Notes: generated by a model from the sequence alone, not told the origin. DNA of 7,140 bases from Pseudomonadota bacterium (GCA_009924885.1 RFQS01000119.1:1-7140), one strand, 5' to 3'; shown: positions 1 to 5,837, counted from the stretch's first letter. Numbers and translations are program-made.

Positions 1-7
1 TTCATTG

Positions 8-937
8 TTAATTAAAAACCTTTTCTTTAAGTCCACTACTGATAACTAAATTTTGAAAACCATGATCAAGCTGTTGATTAAGATTTCTTGTAAAAGCATT
101 CATGCTTTTTAACTGATAATTTGGCTGATATTCAGAGCTATTATTAATCGCAATTACAAGCTGATTTTTTACTTTTGCAAGCAGAGCTTGCTCGTAATCA
201 CTTTTATGAACGGCAAGAGTTAGTTGTAGTTTATCGTTAGAGTTTCTATTCGTGTCTGGATCTTCTTGTCTAGAATTTACTAAGATTATTTTTGCTGTAT
301 TCGTTATTTGCTTAATTTTATTTTCCTTGTCACTGTTGTAGAGGGAGATCAGATCCCCAGTCTGAAGATATTTATTCGCCCCAAGATTCTCTGCACTGTA
401 TTCCAGTAATATATGCTCAATAGGAATTAGCTTATTTAATAAATCATTAGCACTGTCATTCAAGTGTTCACGCCGAATTAGACTGCCTTTGGCGATTGGT
501 ATCCTCACGTGCTTACCTATAATACTTGTGTCGAAAACTAGCTCAGGGTTTTCTTGCTTGTTTAAGTTAAATTCACAGGGAATAATGCTAGAGAGGCTTC
601 TATTATTTTCAGAAGGAGAATTTTTTAAGGCTTCTGATTTATCTTTTTCTCTGATTTTTATGAAAAGCTCTTTAGGGTATGGAATACTTTCTAGGTCAGC
701 TTTTTGTAAGATTTCACCGATTTGGATATCTCTGTTACTAACTAAAACATTGATTAATTCTTGTTTGTTATAAAGTCTTAGTTCATTTTTAATTTTTAAA
801 TACTCTTTTAAAGCAAGAGCAAGGCTGATTAAAACGATGCTCAGTAATATTATCAAGATTTTCTTGTTGTGCAATCGTAAATAAGCAGCAAAATACTCTA
901 CAGTACTAGCTTTACTGCTTTCATTAAAAATATCCAT
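8..937 (-). CDS. cpaB: CpaB-like Flp/Tad pilus assembly protein (SAF domain)
   Basis: A 309-aa protein with a short cytoplasmic N-terminus, one membrane segment (about residues 26-43) and a periplasmic remainder. Residues 62-90 (NVLVSNRDIQIGEIL, then a DLESIPYP segment) look like the SAF/CpaB repeat 'vvvAardI.aGevLt..dL'. Residues 139-159 (IIGKHVRIPIAKGSLIRREHL) match the second half, 'vGrvar.di.aGepi....L', and QTGDLISLY at 192-200 matches 'L.pGDrVDv'. The C-terminal part (about 237-265) ends in a 'L.LAV...DYEQALLAK...LVIAI' stretch like the CpaB end. CpaB is an inner-membrane/periplasmic part of the Tad (Flp) pilus machine that works with the secretin CpaC; that role is family knowledge. 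The gene follows the pilin-like gene after 20 nt, so the two are probably cotranscribed. Overall similarity is modest, with an unusually polar linker at about 95-135. An ATG (minus strand, positions 5-3) lies 2 nt after the stop and may start the next operon gene, cut by the window edge. Confidence 0.72.
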   Translation of the reverse strand: MDIFNESSKASTVEYFAAYLRLHNKKILIILLSIVLISLALALKEYLKIKNELRLYNKQELINVLVSNRDIQIGEILQKADLESIPYPKELFIKIREKDKSEALKNSPSENNRSLSSIIPCEFNLNKQENPELVFDTSIIGKHVRIPIAKGSLIRREHLNDSANDLLNKLIPIEHILLEYSAENLGANKYLQTGDLISLYNSDKENKIKQITNTAKIILVNSRQEDPDTNRNSNDKLQLTLAVHKSDYEQALLAKVKNQLVIAINNSSEYQPNYQLKSMNAFTRNLNQQLDHGFQNLVISSGLKEKVFN

Positions 938-957
938 AATATACCCGTAATAAAACT

Positions 958-1128
958 TTAGTTTGCAGCAGCACTGCTTGTGCCAAGAAGAGAAGTCATT
1001 TCAGTATTTAGCTTACTATTGATTTGTGTGCTACTGTTCTGCATACTTGTGGTTAACTGCTGTATCGCAGGAACCGAAGCTGAAATTACTGCTGCGACTA
1101 ACGCTCCGTATATAAGTATTTCTTTCAT
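958..1128 (-). CDS. Flp-type pilin-like small hydrophobic protein
   Basis: A 56-aa peptide beginning MKEILIYGALVAAVISASV, with a hydrophobic helix at residues 4-21 followed by a polar Ser/Thr/Gln/Asn-rich tail ending in SSAAAN. Size, helix-at-the-start layout and the 'YGALVAA' block resemble Flp pilins, which read 'EYGLIAALIAV' and then a polar tail. The usual Glu before Tyr and the long positively charged leader with a Gly processing site are absent, so either this is a divergent or minor pilin or the likeness is only general. The reading frame is open further upstream to 1209, but the ATG at 1128 is chosen because an AGGAG box lies 7 nt before it and the upstream extension is basic and unlike a leader. 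It lies directly before the cpaB-like gene on the same strand, which is the main support for a Tad-pilus role. Confidence 0.6.
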   Translation of the reverse strand: MKEILIYGALVAAVISASVPAIQQLTTSMQNSSTQINSKLNTEMTSLLGTSSAAAN

Positions 1129-1135
1129 ATTTTTT

Positions 1136-1140
1136 CTCCT
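1136..1140 (-). promoter_or_regulatory. Ribosome binding site of the pilin-like gene
   Basis: AAGGAG on the minus strand, with 7 nt between the AGGAG and the ATG at 1128. It fixes the start of the 56-aa protein and argues against the longer 83-aa reading. Confidence 0.7.
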
Positions 1141-1249
1141 TGTTTTACTTGTAAAGTTCAGCTTAAATCTTTTTCTCTTGAAAGTGGAAAAATACAGGGA
1201 TAACCACATTAGGATATTTGATTTAATTGGACTTGCTTAAATGCCTAAT

Positions 1250-1272
1250 CTTGATCTAAGTATTAGATTAAG
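1250..1272. repeat. Inverted repeat / possible operator in divergent spacer
   Basis: CTTGATCTAA, a 3-nt loop GTA, then TTAGATTAAG: ten pairs with one G-T. It is not followed by a T-run on either strand, so it is not a terminator. It overlaps a possible -10 box of the leftward operon, a position suited to a regulator site. The AT-rich sequence makes chance occurrence quite possible. Confidence 0.35.
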
Positions 1273-1434
1273 TTGAAAAAAAATGTTAACAGAGGAAATA
1301 CAGTTTGAAGGGAAATTTTGTTGAAAGTGTAAATATGGTTTTTTTATTTTAAATATTTGAGTATTCTTTTTATTCTTTTAGGCTGAGATTCTGTAATTTG
1401 TGGAACTTTGAGTAAGAATAGGATGTTTAAAAGA

Positions 1435-1440
1435 TAAGAT
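1435..1440 (+). promoter_or_regulatory. Possible -10 box of ubiX, leaderless spacing
   Basis: TAAGAT matches TATAAT at four positions and ends 7 nt before the ubiX ATG, the same spacing as at the exonuclease gene and nusB. No TG extension and no good -35 box are seen, so this is the weakest of the three. No Shine-Dalgarno sequence precedes the ATG. Confidence 0.3.
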
Positions 1441-1447
1441 ATAAACT

Positions 1448-2233
1448 ATGGCAGAGAAACATAAATCCATAATTCTTGGAATCACTGGAGCAAGTGGTAC
1501 TGTTTATGGTTTGCGTTTACTTGAATATCTTTTATCTCAGGGGACTGCTCGCAAACGTACAAATTCAAGGCTGAGGAGGACGAATGACCGCAGTGTACTA
1601 CAGGTACATGAGGATCATGAGGACGACGAAAACGCAGAAGTTGAAGATTGCGAGCAGTCCCCTCAGGGTTATGTTGTTGATGTGGTTTTCTCTAATAATG
1701 CTCTGAAAGTATCTAAGCTTGAATTAGATCAAGACTGGGAAGGCTTAAATGTGCAACTGCTTAAGCAAGCGGTATTGGAACATCTTTTCAAGAATTTAAG
1801 TGGAGTAGCTGATCCTGAGACTATTTTAGATATCAATGCAGTGAAAAAACGAGTAAATTTTTGGCATGAATCTAATATCGCAGCGAGCATAGCAAGCGGC
1901 TCTTATCAAGTAGAAGGGATGGTGGTGAGTCCCTGTAGCGTTGGTACTCTTGCGCATATCGCTCTGGGAACTAGTCATAATCTGATTTCTCGTGCAGCTG
2001 ATGTCATGCTCAAAGAACGTAAGAAGTTAATTTTAGTAGTCAGGGAGACGCCTTTCAGTTCTATTCATTTGAGAAATATGCTCACATTAAGCGATGCAGG
2101 CGCAGTGATTTTACCTGCGATTCCAGCTTTTTACCATAGACCTCACTCTATTCAAGATCAGGTTGATTTTATTACTGGTAAGACATTAGATTCTTTTGGC
2201 ATAGACTCAGATTTATTTAAACGCTGGAGATAG
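1448..2233 (+). CDS. ubiX: UbiX flavin prenyltransferase carrying an in-frame 42-codon insertion
   Basis: UbiX joins dimethylallyl phosphate to reduced FMN to make prenyl-FMN, the cofactor of UbiD-type decarboxylases, used among other routes in quinone synthesis (family knowledge). Seen here: the N-terminal flavin motif GITGASG at residues 11-17; IASGSYQVEGMVVSPCS at 148-164; HNLISRAADVMLKERKKL at 177-194; VRETPFSSIHLRNM at 198-211; and the tail PAFYHRPHSI at 226-235. All are characteristic of UbiX, and none of these motifs is broken. The protein is 261 aa. Residues 33-74 (TARKRT...SPQG) are foreign to the family and are encoded by the repeat element described separately. Removing them gives ...LLSQG-YVVDVVFS..., the normal passage from helix 1 to strand 2, and a 219-aa protein, close to usual UbiX length. 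The insertion falls in a likely surface loop, so the enzyme may remain active. No ubiD is in the window. There is no Shine-Dalgarno sequence. Confidence 0.93.
   Translation: MAEKHKSIILGITGASGTVYGLRLLEYLLSQGTARKRTNSRLRRTNDRSVLQVHEDHEDDENAEVEDCEQSPQGYVVDVVFSNNALKVSKLELDQDWEGLNVQLLKQAVLEHLFKNLSGVADPETILDINAVKKRVNFWHESNIAASIASGSYQVEGMVVSPCSVGTLAHIALGTSHNLISRAADVMLKERKKLILVVRETPFSSIHLRNMLTLSDAGAVILPAIPAFYHRPHSIQDQVDFITGKTLDSFGIDSDLFKRWR
1536..1668 (+). mobile_element. Small palindromic coding repeat, copy 1 (inside ubiX)
   Basis: An insertion of 126 bp (42 codons) between two copies of CTCAGGG (1536-1542 and 1662-1668). The ends form a stem of 16 perfect pairs: AGGGGACTGCTCGCAA (1539-1554) with TTGCGAGCAGTCCCCT (1648-1663). 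The core, 1564-1639, is shared with copy 2 at 5943-6027: 36 identical bases, a 4-base difference, then 36 identical bases apart from a 9-bp length change in copy 2. In the middle, TGTAC (1594-1598) pairs with GTACA (1604-1608). The element looks GC-richer than its host gene. It encodes no protein of its own, so any movement would need functions supplied elsewhere. It resembles Rickettsia palindromic elements in size, palindromic ends and in-frame placement, but I do not recognise the sequence as one. Confidence 0.85.
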
Positions 2234-2279
2234 TCTCAGGGAGATTCACTAATTTTTAAAAGATAAAGAATTTCAGCCT

Positions 2280-2288
2280 TGCTAGAAT
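2280..2288 (+). promoter_or_regulatory. Extended -10 promoter of the exonuclease gene
   Basis: TGCTAGAAT: an extended -10 (TGn plus TAGAAT, five of six consensus bases) ending exactly 7 nt before the ATG at 2296. There is no clear -35, as is usual with extended -10 promoters. The predicted transcript starts at or next to the ATG, and there is no Shine-Dalgarno sequence, so the mRNA would be leaderless. Confidence 0.5.
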
Positions 2289-2295
2289 AGCGATT

Positions 2296-3039
2296 ATGTT
2301 TTCAGCAAGTGAGCTCAATCCTAATGAGTTTATATATTTTGATTTTGAGACTACTGGGCTTGATCCCAAGGCAGATCGTATTTGTCAGATAGGGGCGATA
2401 CTGCCAGATGGAACAGAGTTAGATGTTTTAATTAACCCAGGCTGTTCTATACCTCAGTCAGCGATTGACTGTCATGGAATTACTGATGAGATGGTTAGCT
2501 CTGCAAGCTATTTTAATGAATATGCAGAATTACTTTTAAAATCTTTGGCTCAGGCTAAGTATTTTGTTGCTTATAATTTCGTGTTTGATTTTCAGTTTTT
2601 ACAGTATGAGCTGCATCGTGCTACTGGTCATATTTTAAAGGAAGCTGATTTTACTTTCGTTGACCCTTACTTGATTTTCAAAAAAGCTTTCCCGCACAGC
2701 CTTGCTAATGCCTATAAATTCTACTTCGCTAAAGAATTTAAGGGTATGCATAATGCAATTAATGATATTCGTGCGACGAAGGAAGTTTTTATCGCTCAAA
2801 TGGAAAAGCATTCAGAGCTTTTTAGCAGTGGATTGGAGAAATTAGAATCAGAGACTTTAGGCTCTCGAAAAAGCATACTTGGTAAGTGGTTTAAAACCGA
2901 GGATTCTAAAATAATTTTCACCCAAGGGAAATATAAGGGCTTAGCTATAGCTTCAGAGCATAATTCTTACTTGAAATGGATATTAGGTCTTGATGATATT
3001 ACGCTTTCTGAGAAAGTTTTTATCGAAAGCTTGCTTTAA
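2296..3039 (+). CDS. DnaQ-family 3'-5' exonuclease with C-terminal DUF3820-like module
   Basis: A 247-aa DEDDh exonuclease. The three Exo motifs are complete: Exo I YFDFETTGL (Asp16, Glu18), Exo II AYNFVFDFQFL (Asp98) and Exo III HNAINDIRAT (His152, Asp157). These acidic residues bind the two metal ions that cleave the 3' terminal nucleotide. The protein is not the full PolC or a classical DNA polymerase III epsilon subunit. After a linker of about 30 residues, the C-terminal segment (about 205-247: IIFTQGKYKGLAIAS...YLKWILGLDDI) resembles the small 'fGKyKGk...YL.Wil' module (DUF3820-like) often fused to such exonucleases. Role in repair or RNA/DNA trimming cannot be decided from sequence. 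It follows ubiX by 62 nt but appears to have its own promoter with no leader. Confidence 0.85.
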   Translation: MFSASELNPNEFIYFDFETTGLDPKADRICQIGAILPDGTELDVLINPGCSIPQSAIDCHGITDEMVSSASYFNEYAELLLKSLAQAKYFVAYNFVFDFQFLQYELHRATGHILKEADFTFVDPYLIFKKAFPHSLANAYKFYFAKEFKGMHNAINDIRATKEVFIAQMEKHSELFSSGLEKLESETLGSRKSILGKWFKTEDSKIIFTQGKYKGLAIASEHNSYLKWILGLDDITLSEKVFIESLL

Positions 3040-3083
3040 TTTTTATCAAATAATCTCTTTCATCTAACTTATATCTCTCAGAT

Positions 3084-3088
3084 AAGGA
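3084..3088 (+). promoter_or_regulatory. Ribosome binding site of the DG-repeat protein gene
   Basis: AAGGA, 9 nt before the ATG at 3098. It supports that start over the in-frame ATG at 3104, where the gap would be 15 nt. Two nearer ATGs (3088, 3091) are in another frame. Confidence 0.55.
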
Positions 3089-3097
3089 TGATGAATT

Positions 3098-3649
3098 ATG
3101 GTGATGAATTTAGAAATTAAAACTTCAATAGAATCAAGATTTATTTCTCAAGAGAGAGTGGAGAATGTCTGCTTTATTAAAGATGAGGAAGGGCAGAAGT
3201 TAGGCTTCGGTAATTCTTTTTCAGGTAATAAAATAGTAATTACAGAAGATTCTAAAGGTATTTTAGTTTCAATAGAATATTTAGCAGATGGTACTAAGAT
3301 TTACCACATGGAGAAAGACAGTAAAGGTCTTCCAGCTATGCATGAATTTAGACCAGACGGCTCAGAGGTTATTTATCTTTTTAACGCAAAACAACAACTA
3401 GAGAAAATGGTTAACATTAAAGAATCAGGGGATAAAGTTACACATTGGTTTTCTCCTGATGGTAAGCAGATTATTAGTCAAGAGCAAAGACTTAAGGGTG
3501 GAATAGTTTTTAAAGCTAGTGACTGTTCAAGTCAAGCTACAGTTTGGCTTAAGAATGATGGTGAAACTATTTGTTCTGGTTCGGAAACATTAATTCAGCA
3601 TTTACAAGAAGTATTTGCTAAATTTTTAGATGGAATGAAAATTCTTTAA
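3098..3649 (+). CDS. Uncharacterised protein with repeated 'DG' turns
   Basis: A 183-aa protein that I do not recognise. It has no signal peptide or membrane segment, so it is probably cytoplasmic. Its middle is built of short beta-type units ending in an aspartate-glycine turn: YLADGTKI (61-68), FRPDGSEV (84-91), FSPDGKQI (118-125) and WLKNDGETI (150-158). This spacing of roughly 23-34 residues resembles loose repeat families such as YD/MORN-like or YwqK-like proteins, although no named motif is complete. The last 20 residues (IQHLQEVFAKFLDGMKIL) look like an amphipathic helix. The gene has a normal Shine-Dalgarno site, follows the exonuclease by 58 nt on the same strand, and converges with nusB after 36 nt. 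No terminator is visible in that gap. Function is unknown. Confidence 0.75.
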   Translation: MVMNLEIKTSIESRFISQERVENVCFIKDEEGQKLGFGNSFSGNKIVITEDSKGILVSIEYLADGTKIYHMEKDSKGLPAMHEFRPDGSEVIYLFNAKQQLEKMVNIKESGDKVTHWFSPDGKQIISQEQRLKGGIVFKASDCSSQATVWLKNDGETICSGSETLIQHLQEVFAKFLDGMKIL

Positions 3650-3685
3650 ATTCTGGAAGGTCCAAGTAAAATGTTAGATTCACTA

Positions 3686-4330
3686 TTAAATCAATTTGTT
3701 TTGGATAAGGTCCGCAATTATTCCGTTTATAAATTTTGCCGACTCATCAGTGGAATATTTGCTAGCAAGGTTTAAAAACTCAGAAATAGCGACTTGTTTA
3801 TCCACAGGGAAGTTCTGTATTTCAATGATGCACATAGTAATGAGTGCTTTATCAACTTTACGAATTCTAGATATATCCCATTTTTGAGACACCCCTTGAA
3901 TTAACTTTTCGGCTTCAGCTTTTTTTTCAAAATATTTAGACACTAATTCTAAGCAAAAAGCTTTAGTCTGCTCATCTTTATAGTGCCAGAATAGTTCTGG
4001 TATTTGCATTGACTCATCGATTAAATTTAGTGCTTCGTAGCACTTATTAATTTCATCCAAAAATTCCTGAGTAGAAGGCAGCATTACTGATAGTGGCACA
4101 GTGTGCTGTTCATTATCGGCATGGTTAACTTGATAATCCATGATCTTTCTTTCTACCTGAAGAAAAAAAGATTCTGCCGATTTGACATTATCTTTACAGT
4201 GATCACTGAGTGTTCTTAGGCTAGATAAGCACAGAGCATCGAAATCTGTCATCGCCAGCTTTAAACTATTATTAGGTAACTGGAAGCACGCAAGAAAGGC
4301 TATTTCTCTTGCTGCAGATCTTTTTTCCAT
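3686..4330 (-). CDS. nusB: NusB transcription antitermination factor, cyanobacterial-type long form
   Basis: NusB binds boxA RNA together with NusE (S10) and helps RNA polymerase read through rRNA operons (family knowledge). The C-terminal half is clear: WDISRIRKVDKALITMCIIEIQ (151-172) matches the 'W...Ri..vdraiLrla.yEl' block, and VAISEFLNLASKYSTDESAKFINGI (180-204) matches 'v.InEavelAk.fs...s..FvNgiLd'. The N-terminus MEKRSAAREIAFLACFQLP matches the 'R..AReiAl..l.q' start. At 214 aa it is much longer than the usual 130-160 aa; the extra length lies in the middle (about 60-145), as in cyanobacterial NusB. It is divergent from rpoD across 270 bp. No Shine-Dalgarno precedes the ATG. An extended -10 sits 7 nt upstream of the ATG, so the mRNA may be leaderless. 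Confidence 0.9.
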   Translation of the reverse strand: MEKRSAAREIAFLACFQLPNNSLKLAMTDFDALCLSSLRTLSDHCKDNVKSAESFFLQVERKIMDYQVNHADNEQHTVPLSVMLPSTQEFLDEINKCYEALNLIDESMQIPELFWHYKDEQTKAFCLELVSKYFEKKAEAEKLIQGVSQKWDISRIRKVDKALITMCIIEIQNFPVDKQVAISEFLNLASKYSTDESAKFINGIIADLIQNKLI

Positions 4331-4337
4331 TAGAATA

Positions 4338-4346
4338 ATACTATCA
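4338..4346 (-). promoter_or_regulatory. Extended -10 promoter of nusB
   Basis: On the minus strand TGATAGTAT (4346-4338) is a TGn extension with TAGTAT (four of six consensus bases), ending 7 nt before the ATG at 4330. The -35 region (AACCAT) is poor. The same spacing and TGn element as at the exonuclease gene suggest a transcript beginning at the start codon. Confidence 0.45.
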
Positions 4347-4415
4347 GCATGAGAGCTGGGATGGTTTTAAGAAAGAATATTTAAATAAAATATAAACTAT
4401 TTGGATGAAAATGTA

Positions 4416-4444
4416 TTAACTTAATTATTGGTATATGTTATAAT
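4416..4444 (+). promoter_or_regulatory. Promoter of rpoD
   Basis: TTAACT (4416-4421), a 17-bp gap, then a perfect TATAAT (4439-4444) preceded by TGT, giving an extended -10. Transcription should start near 4451, leaving a 5' leader of about 150 nt before the rpoD ATG. This is among the best vegetative promoters in the window. Confidence 0.7.
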
Positions 4445-4450
4445 ATTATG

Positions 4451-4600
4451 AACAAAGGAACAAAACTCCGAAAATAGAGACTCTATAAATAGTGGCTTGC
4501 ATGCTTCGTAAAAACGCTGGGCCAAAGTAGTAAAAAATATTTTGCTCTCACCTTTGTAATAAGTAATTACGCAAATCAACTAAGGAGATAAATACAGAGA
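4451..4600 (+). other. Long 5' leader of rpoD with possible 9-codon upstream ORF
   Basis: About 150 nt between the predicted start of transcription and the rpoD ATG. It contains ATG 4501 followed by eight sense codons and TAG at 4528-4530 (MLRKNAGPK), without a good ribosome site. I find no recognised riboswitch or strong hairpin. The leader boundaries depend on the promoter call. Confidence 0.3.
4582..4587 (+). promoter_or_regulatory. Ribosome binding site of rpoD
   Basis: AAGGAG lies 13 nt before the ATG at 4601, a rather long gap. No other start codon in the rpoD frame fits better. Confidence 0.5.
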
Positions 4601-5656
4601 ATGTCTAGAAAAAAAAGAAACACGTCTGAGATGATGGAAGAAGGCGATTTACTGAGCTTTGACGATGGACTTATTGATGCTGATGGTTTCGATGATCCAA
4701 TTGGGCTAACTGATATTTCCACAGATTCAATAGAGAATGATGTCATTTCTTCTGCGGCTAGTAGGAAATCGATAGATTCAGGAGATGATGATTTAGGGGA
4801 AAACCTAGAATCTACATCCCCACTTTCTGATGATTCAGTGAAAATGTATCTAAGAGAGATTGGTAGAGTACCTCTTCTTAATGCAAAGCAAGAGATTGAA
4901 CTTGCAAGACGCATTAAAGAGGGTGATATCGAAGCTAAACGTAAACTAGTTCGTCATAACTTGAGATTAGTAGTTTCTATTGCGAAGAAATATATTAATA
5001 GAGGTTTGCCGTTTTTGGATTTAATTCAAGAGGGTAATCTTGGTTTAATCAGAGCTGCTGAGAAGTTTGATCCAGAGAGAGGTTATAAGTTTAGTACTTA
5101 TGCTACTTGGTGGGTTAGACAGGGTATCACTAGATCCCTTTCTGATAAATCTAGAACGATAAGAGTTCCTGTTCATATGGTAGAAACTATTAACAAGTTT
5201 AAAAAAGTTGCAAGAAGACTTGGACAGCTTTTTGATAGAAGACCTACTGAAGAAGAACTTGCTCAAGTAATGGAAGTATCTACTCAGAAAATTAAAGAGA
5301 TAGTAGCTGCGATGAGAACACCTGTTTCTCTTGAGGCTCCTATTAATAATGAAGAAGATGGTAAGTTAGAGGATTTTATTGCAGATTCTTCTGATAATGT
5401 ACATCCAGAACTTCGTGCTACTGAGCAGTTACTTGCTAATGACATTCTTAGAGTGCTTGAAACGTTAACGCCGAAAGAGAAAGCTGTAGTACAGTTAAGA
5501 TTCGGTATCGATTCAGGTCAGGAAAGAACACTAGAGGAAGTTGGTAGGTTGCTTGGCATTACTAGAGAGCGTGTTAGACAGTTAGAATTTCGTGCTCTTA
5601 AGAAATTAAGACATCCAGATAGAGCGGTTAAGTTAAGAGATTATCTAACTGCTTAA
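4601..5656 (+). CDS. rpoD: Primary sigma-70 factor (RpoD/SigA)
   Basis: A 351-aa sigma factor that directs RNA polymerase to -10/-35 promoters. Residues 1-75 are acidic and low in complexity (a short region 1.1-like segment). Region 1.2 is DSVKMYLREIGRVPLLNAKQ (78-97). Region 2 runs from about 110 to 190, including LVRHNLRLVVSIAKKYINRG (116-135), FLDLIQEGNLGLIRAAEKFD (138-157) and the -10 recognition and melting stretch YKFSTYATWWVRQGITRSL (162-180). Region 3 covers about 190-270. Region 4 ends in the -35 binding helix LEEVGRLLGITRERVRQLE (311-329). The absence of the large non-conserved insert of proteobacterial RpoD and the length are like SigA of cyanobacteria and Gram-positives; the C-terminus RHPDRAVKLRDYL is close to the cyanobacterial one. 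A complete region 1.2 and region 2 argue for a primary rather than an alternative sigma. It is monocistronic: own promoter upstream, terminator 45 nt downstream. Confidence 0.95.
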   Translation: MSRKKRNTSEMMEEGDLLSFDDGLIDADGFDDPIGLTDISTDSIENDVISSAASRKSIDSGDDDLGENLESTSPLSDDSVKMYLREIGRVPLLNAKQEIELARRIKEGDIEAKRKLVRHNLRLVVSIAKKYINRGLPFLDLIQEGNLGLIRAAEKFDPERGYKFSTYATWWVRQGITRSLSDKSRTIRVPVHMVETINKFKKVARRLGQLFDRRPTEEELAQVMEVSTQKIKEIVAAMRTPVSLEAPINNEEDGKLEDFIADSSDNVHPELRATEQLLANDILRVLETLTPKEKAVVQLRFGIDSGQERTLEEVGRLLGITRERVRQLEFRALKKLRHPDRAVKLRDYLTA

Positions 5657-5701
5657 TTCCTTGATGGGTTAATCCACTAATTTCTAAAATAAATTTGATT
5701 T

Positions 5702-5735
5702 AAGAGCCACAGCAATGTGGCTCTTTTTATTTTTT
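5702..5735 (+). terminator. Rho-independent terminator of rpoD
   Basis: AAGAGCCACA (5702-5711), tetraloop GCAA (GNRA type), TGTGGCTCTT (5716-5725): ten perfect pairs, followed by a T-rich tract broken by one A to 5735. It begins 45 nt after the rpoD stop codon. Confidence 0.93.
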
Positions 5736-5760
5736 GATGAGGAAATTTTAGAGCCCCCTG

Positions 5761-5772
5761 CACGTTAACGTG
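5761..5772. promoter_or_regulatory. Perfect 12-bp palindrome, possible operator
   Basis: CACGTTAACGTG is its own reverse complement and lies between the rpoD terminator and the next promoter, about 60 bp upstream of a -10 box. No T-run follows. A dimeric regulator site is possible; no regulator can be named. Confidence 0.35.
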
Positions 5773-5828
5773 GTCTCTGATATTTTGGTAAAATGAATGA
5801 TCCTGCTAGTAATATGTATTTCGATTTG

Positions 5829-5837
5829 TGCTATGAT
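5829..5837 (+). promoter_or_regulatory. Extended -10 promoter of the split gene
   Basis: TGCTATGAT: a TGn extension plus TATGAT (five of six consensus bases). There is no clear -35. Transcription would start near 5844, about 22 nt before the ATG at 5866. It lies in the only intergenic space before this gene, after the rpoD terminator. Confidence 0.45.

Larger units (their letters stand above)
1129..1447. other. Divergent intergenic region between pilin operon and ubiX
   Basis: A 319-bp AT-rich spacer with no credible gene; a plus-strand frame that crosses part of it is a shadow of the pilin gene. It should hold promoters for both directions. Minus strand: TTAACA (1289-1284) with a 16-bp gap to TCTAAT (1267-1262) is a possible promoter giving a leader of about 125 nt. 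Plus strand: TTGAAA (1321-1326) with an 18-bp gap to TATTTT (1345-1350), or a TAAGAT (1435-1440) ending 7 nt before the ubiX ATG. None is strong. A 10-bp inverted repeat (1250-1272) overlaps the minus-strand -10 candidate. Confidence 0.5.

Noticed and set aside
1..5. Minus-strand ATG 2 nt after the cpaB-like stop, possible next gene
   Set aside because: Only five bases are inside the window, which is too little to support a gene call; noted in the cpaB entry.
980..1240. Plus-strand 86-aa frame antisense to the pilin-like gene
   Set aside because: A shadow of the pilin gene, which has a clear Shine-Dalgarno site and family context. The plus frame has no ribosome site.
1605..1616. ACATGAGGATCA in the element core resembles half of the MS2 coat-protein hairpin
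   Set aside because: The right half of that hairpin is missing, so the stem cannot form; a chance match of a purine-rich tract.
2235..2241. A third CTCAGGG just after the ubiX stop, as an element boundary
   Set aside because: No element sequence or inverted arm is next to it; a 7-mer by chance or an unoccupied site.
3070..3086. Hairpin CTTAT...ATAAG overlapping the ribosome site at 3084
   Set aside because: Only five AT-rich pairs around a 7-nt loop; too weak to claim translational control.
3798..3806. TTATCCACA, a perfect DnaA-box sequence
   Set aside because: A single copy inside the nusB coding region, with no cluster of boxes, no dnaA or dnaN nearby and no unwinding element, so it is no sign of an origin.
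4576..4914. Minus-strand serine-rich frame over the start of rpoD
   Set aside because: A shadow of the acidic N-terminus of the sigma factor, giving a low-complexity Ser-rich peptide.
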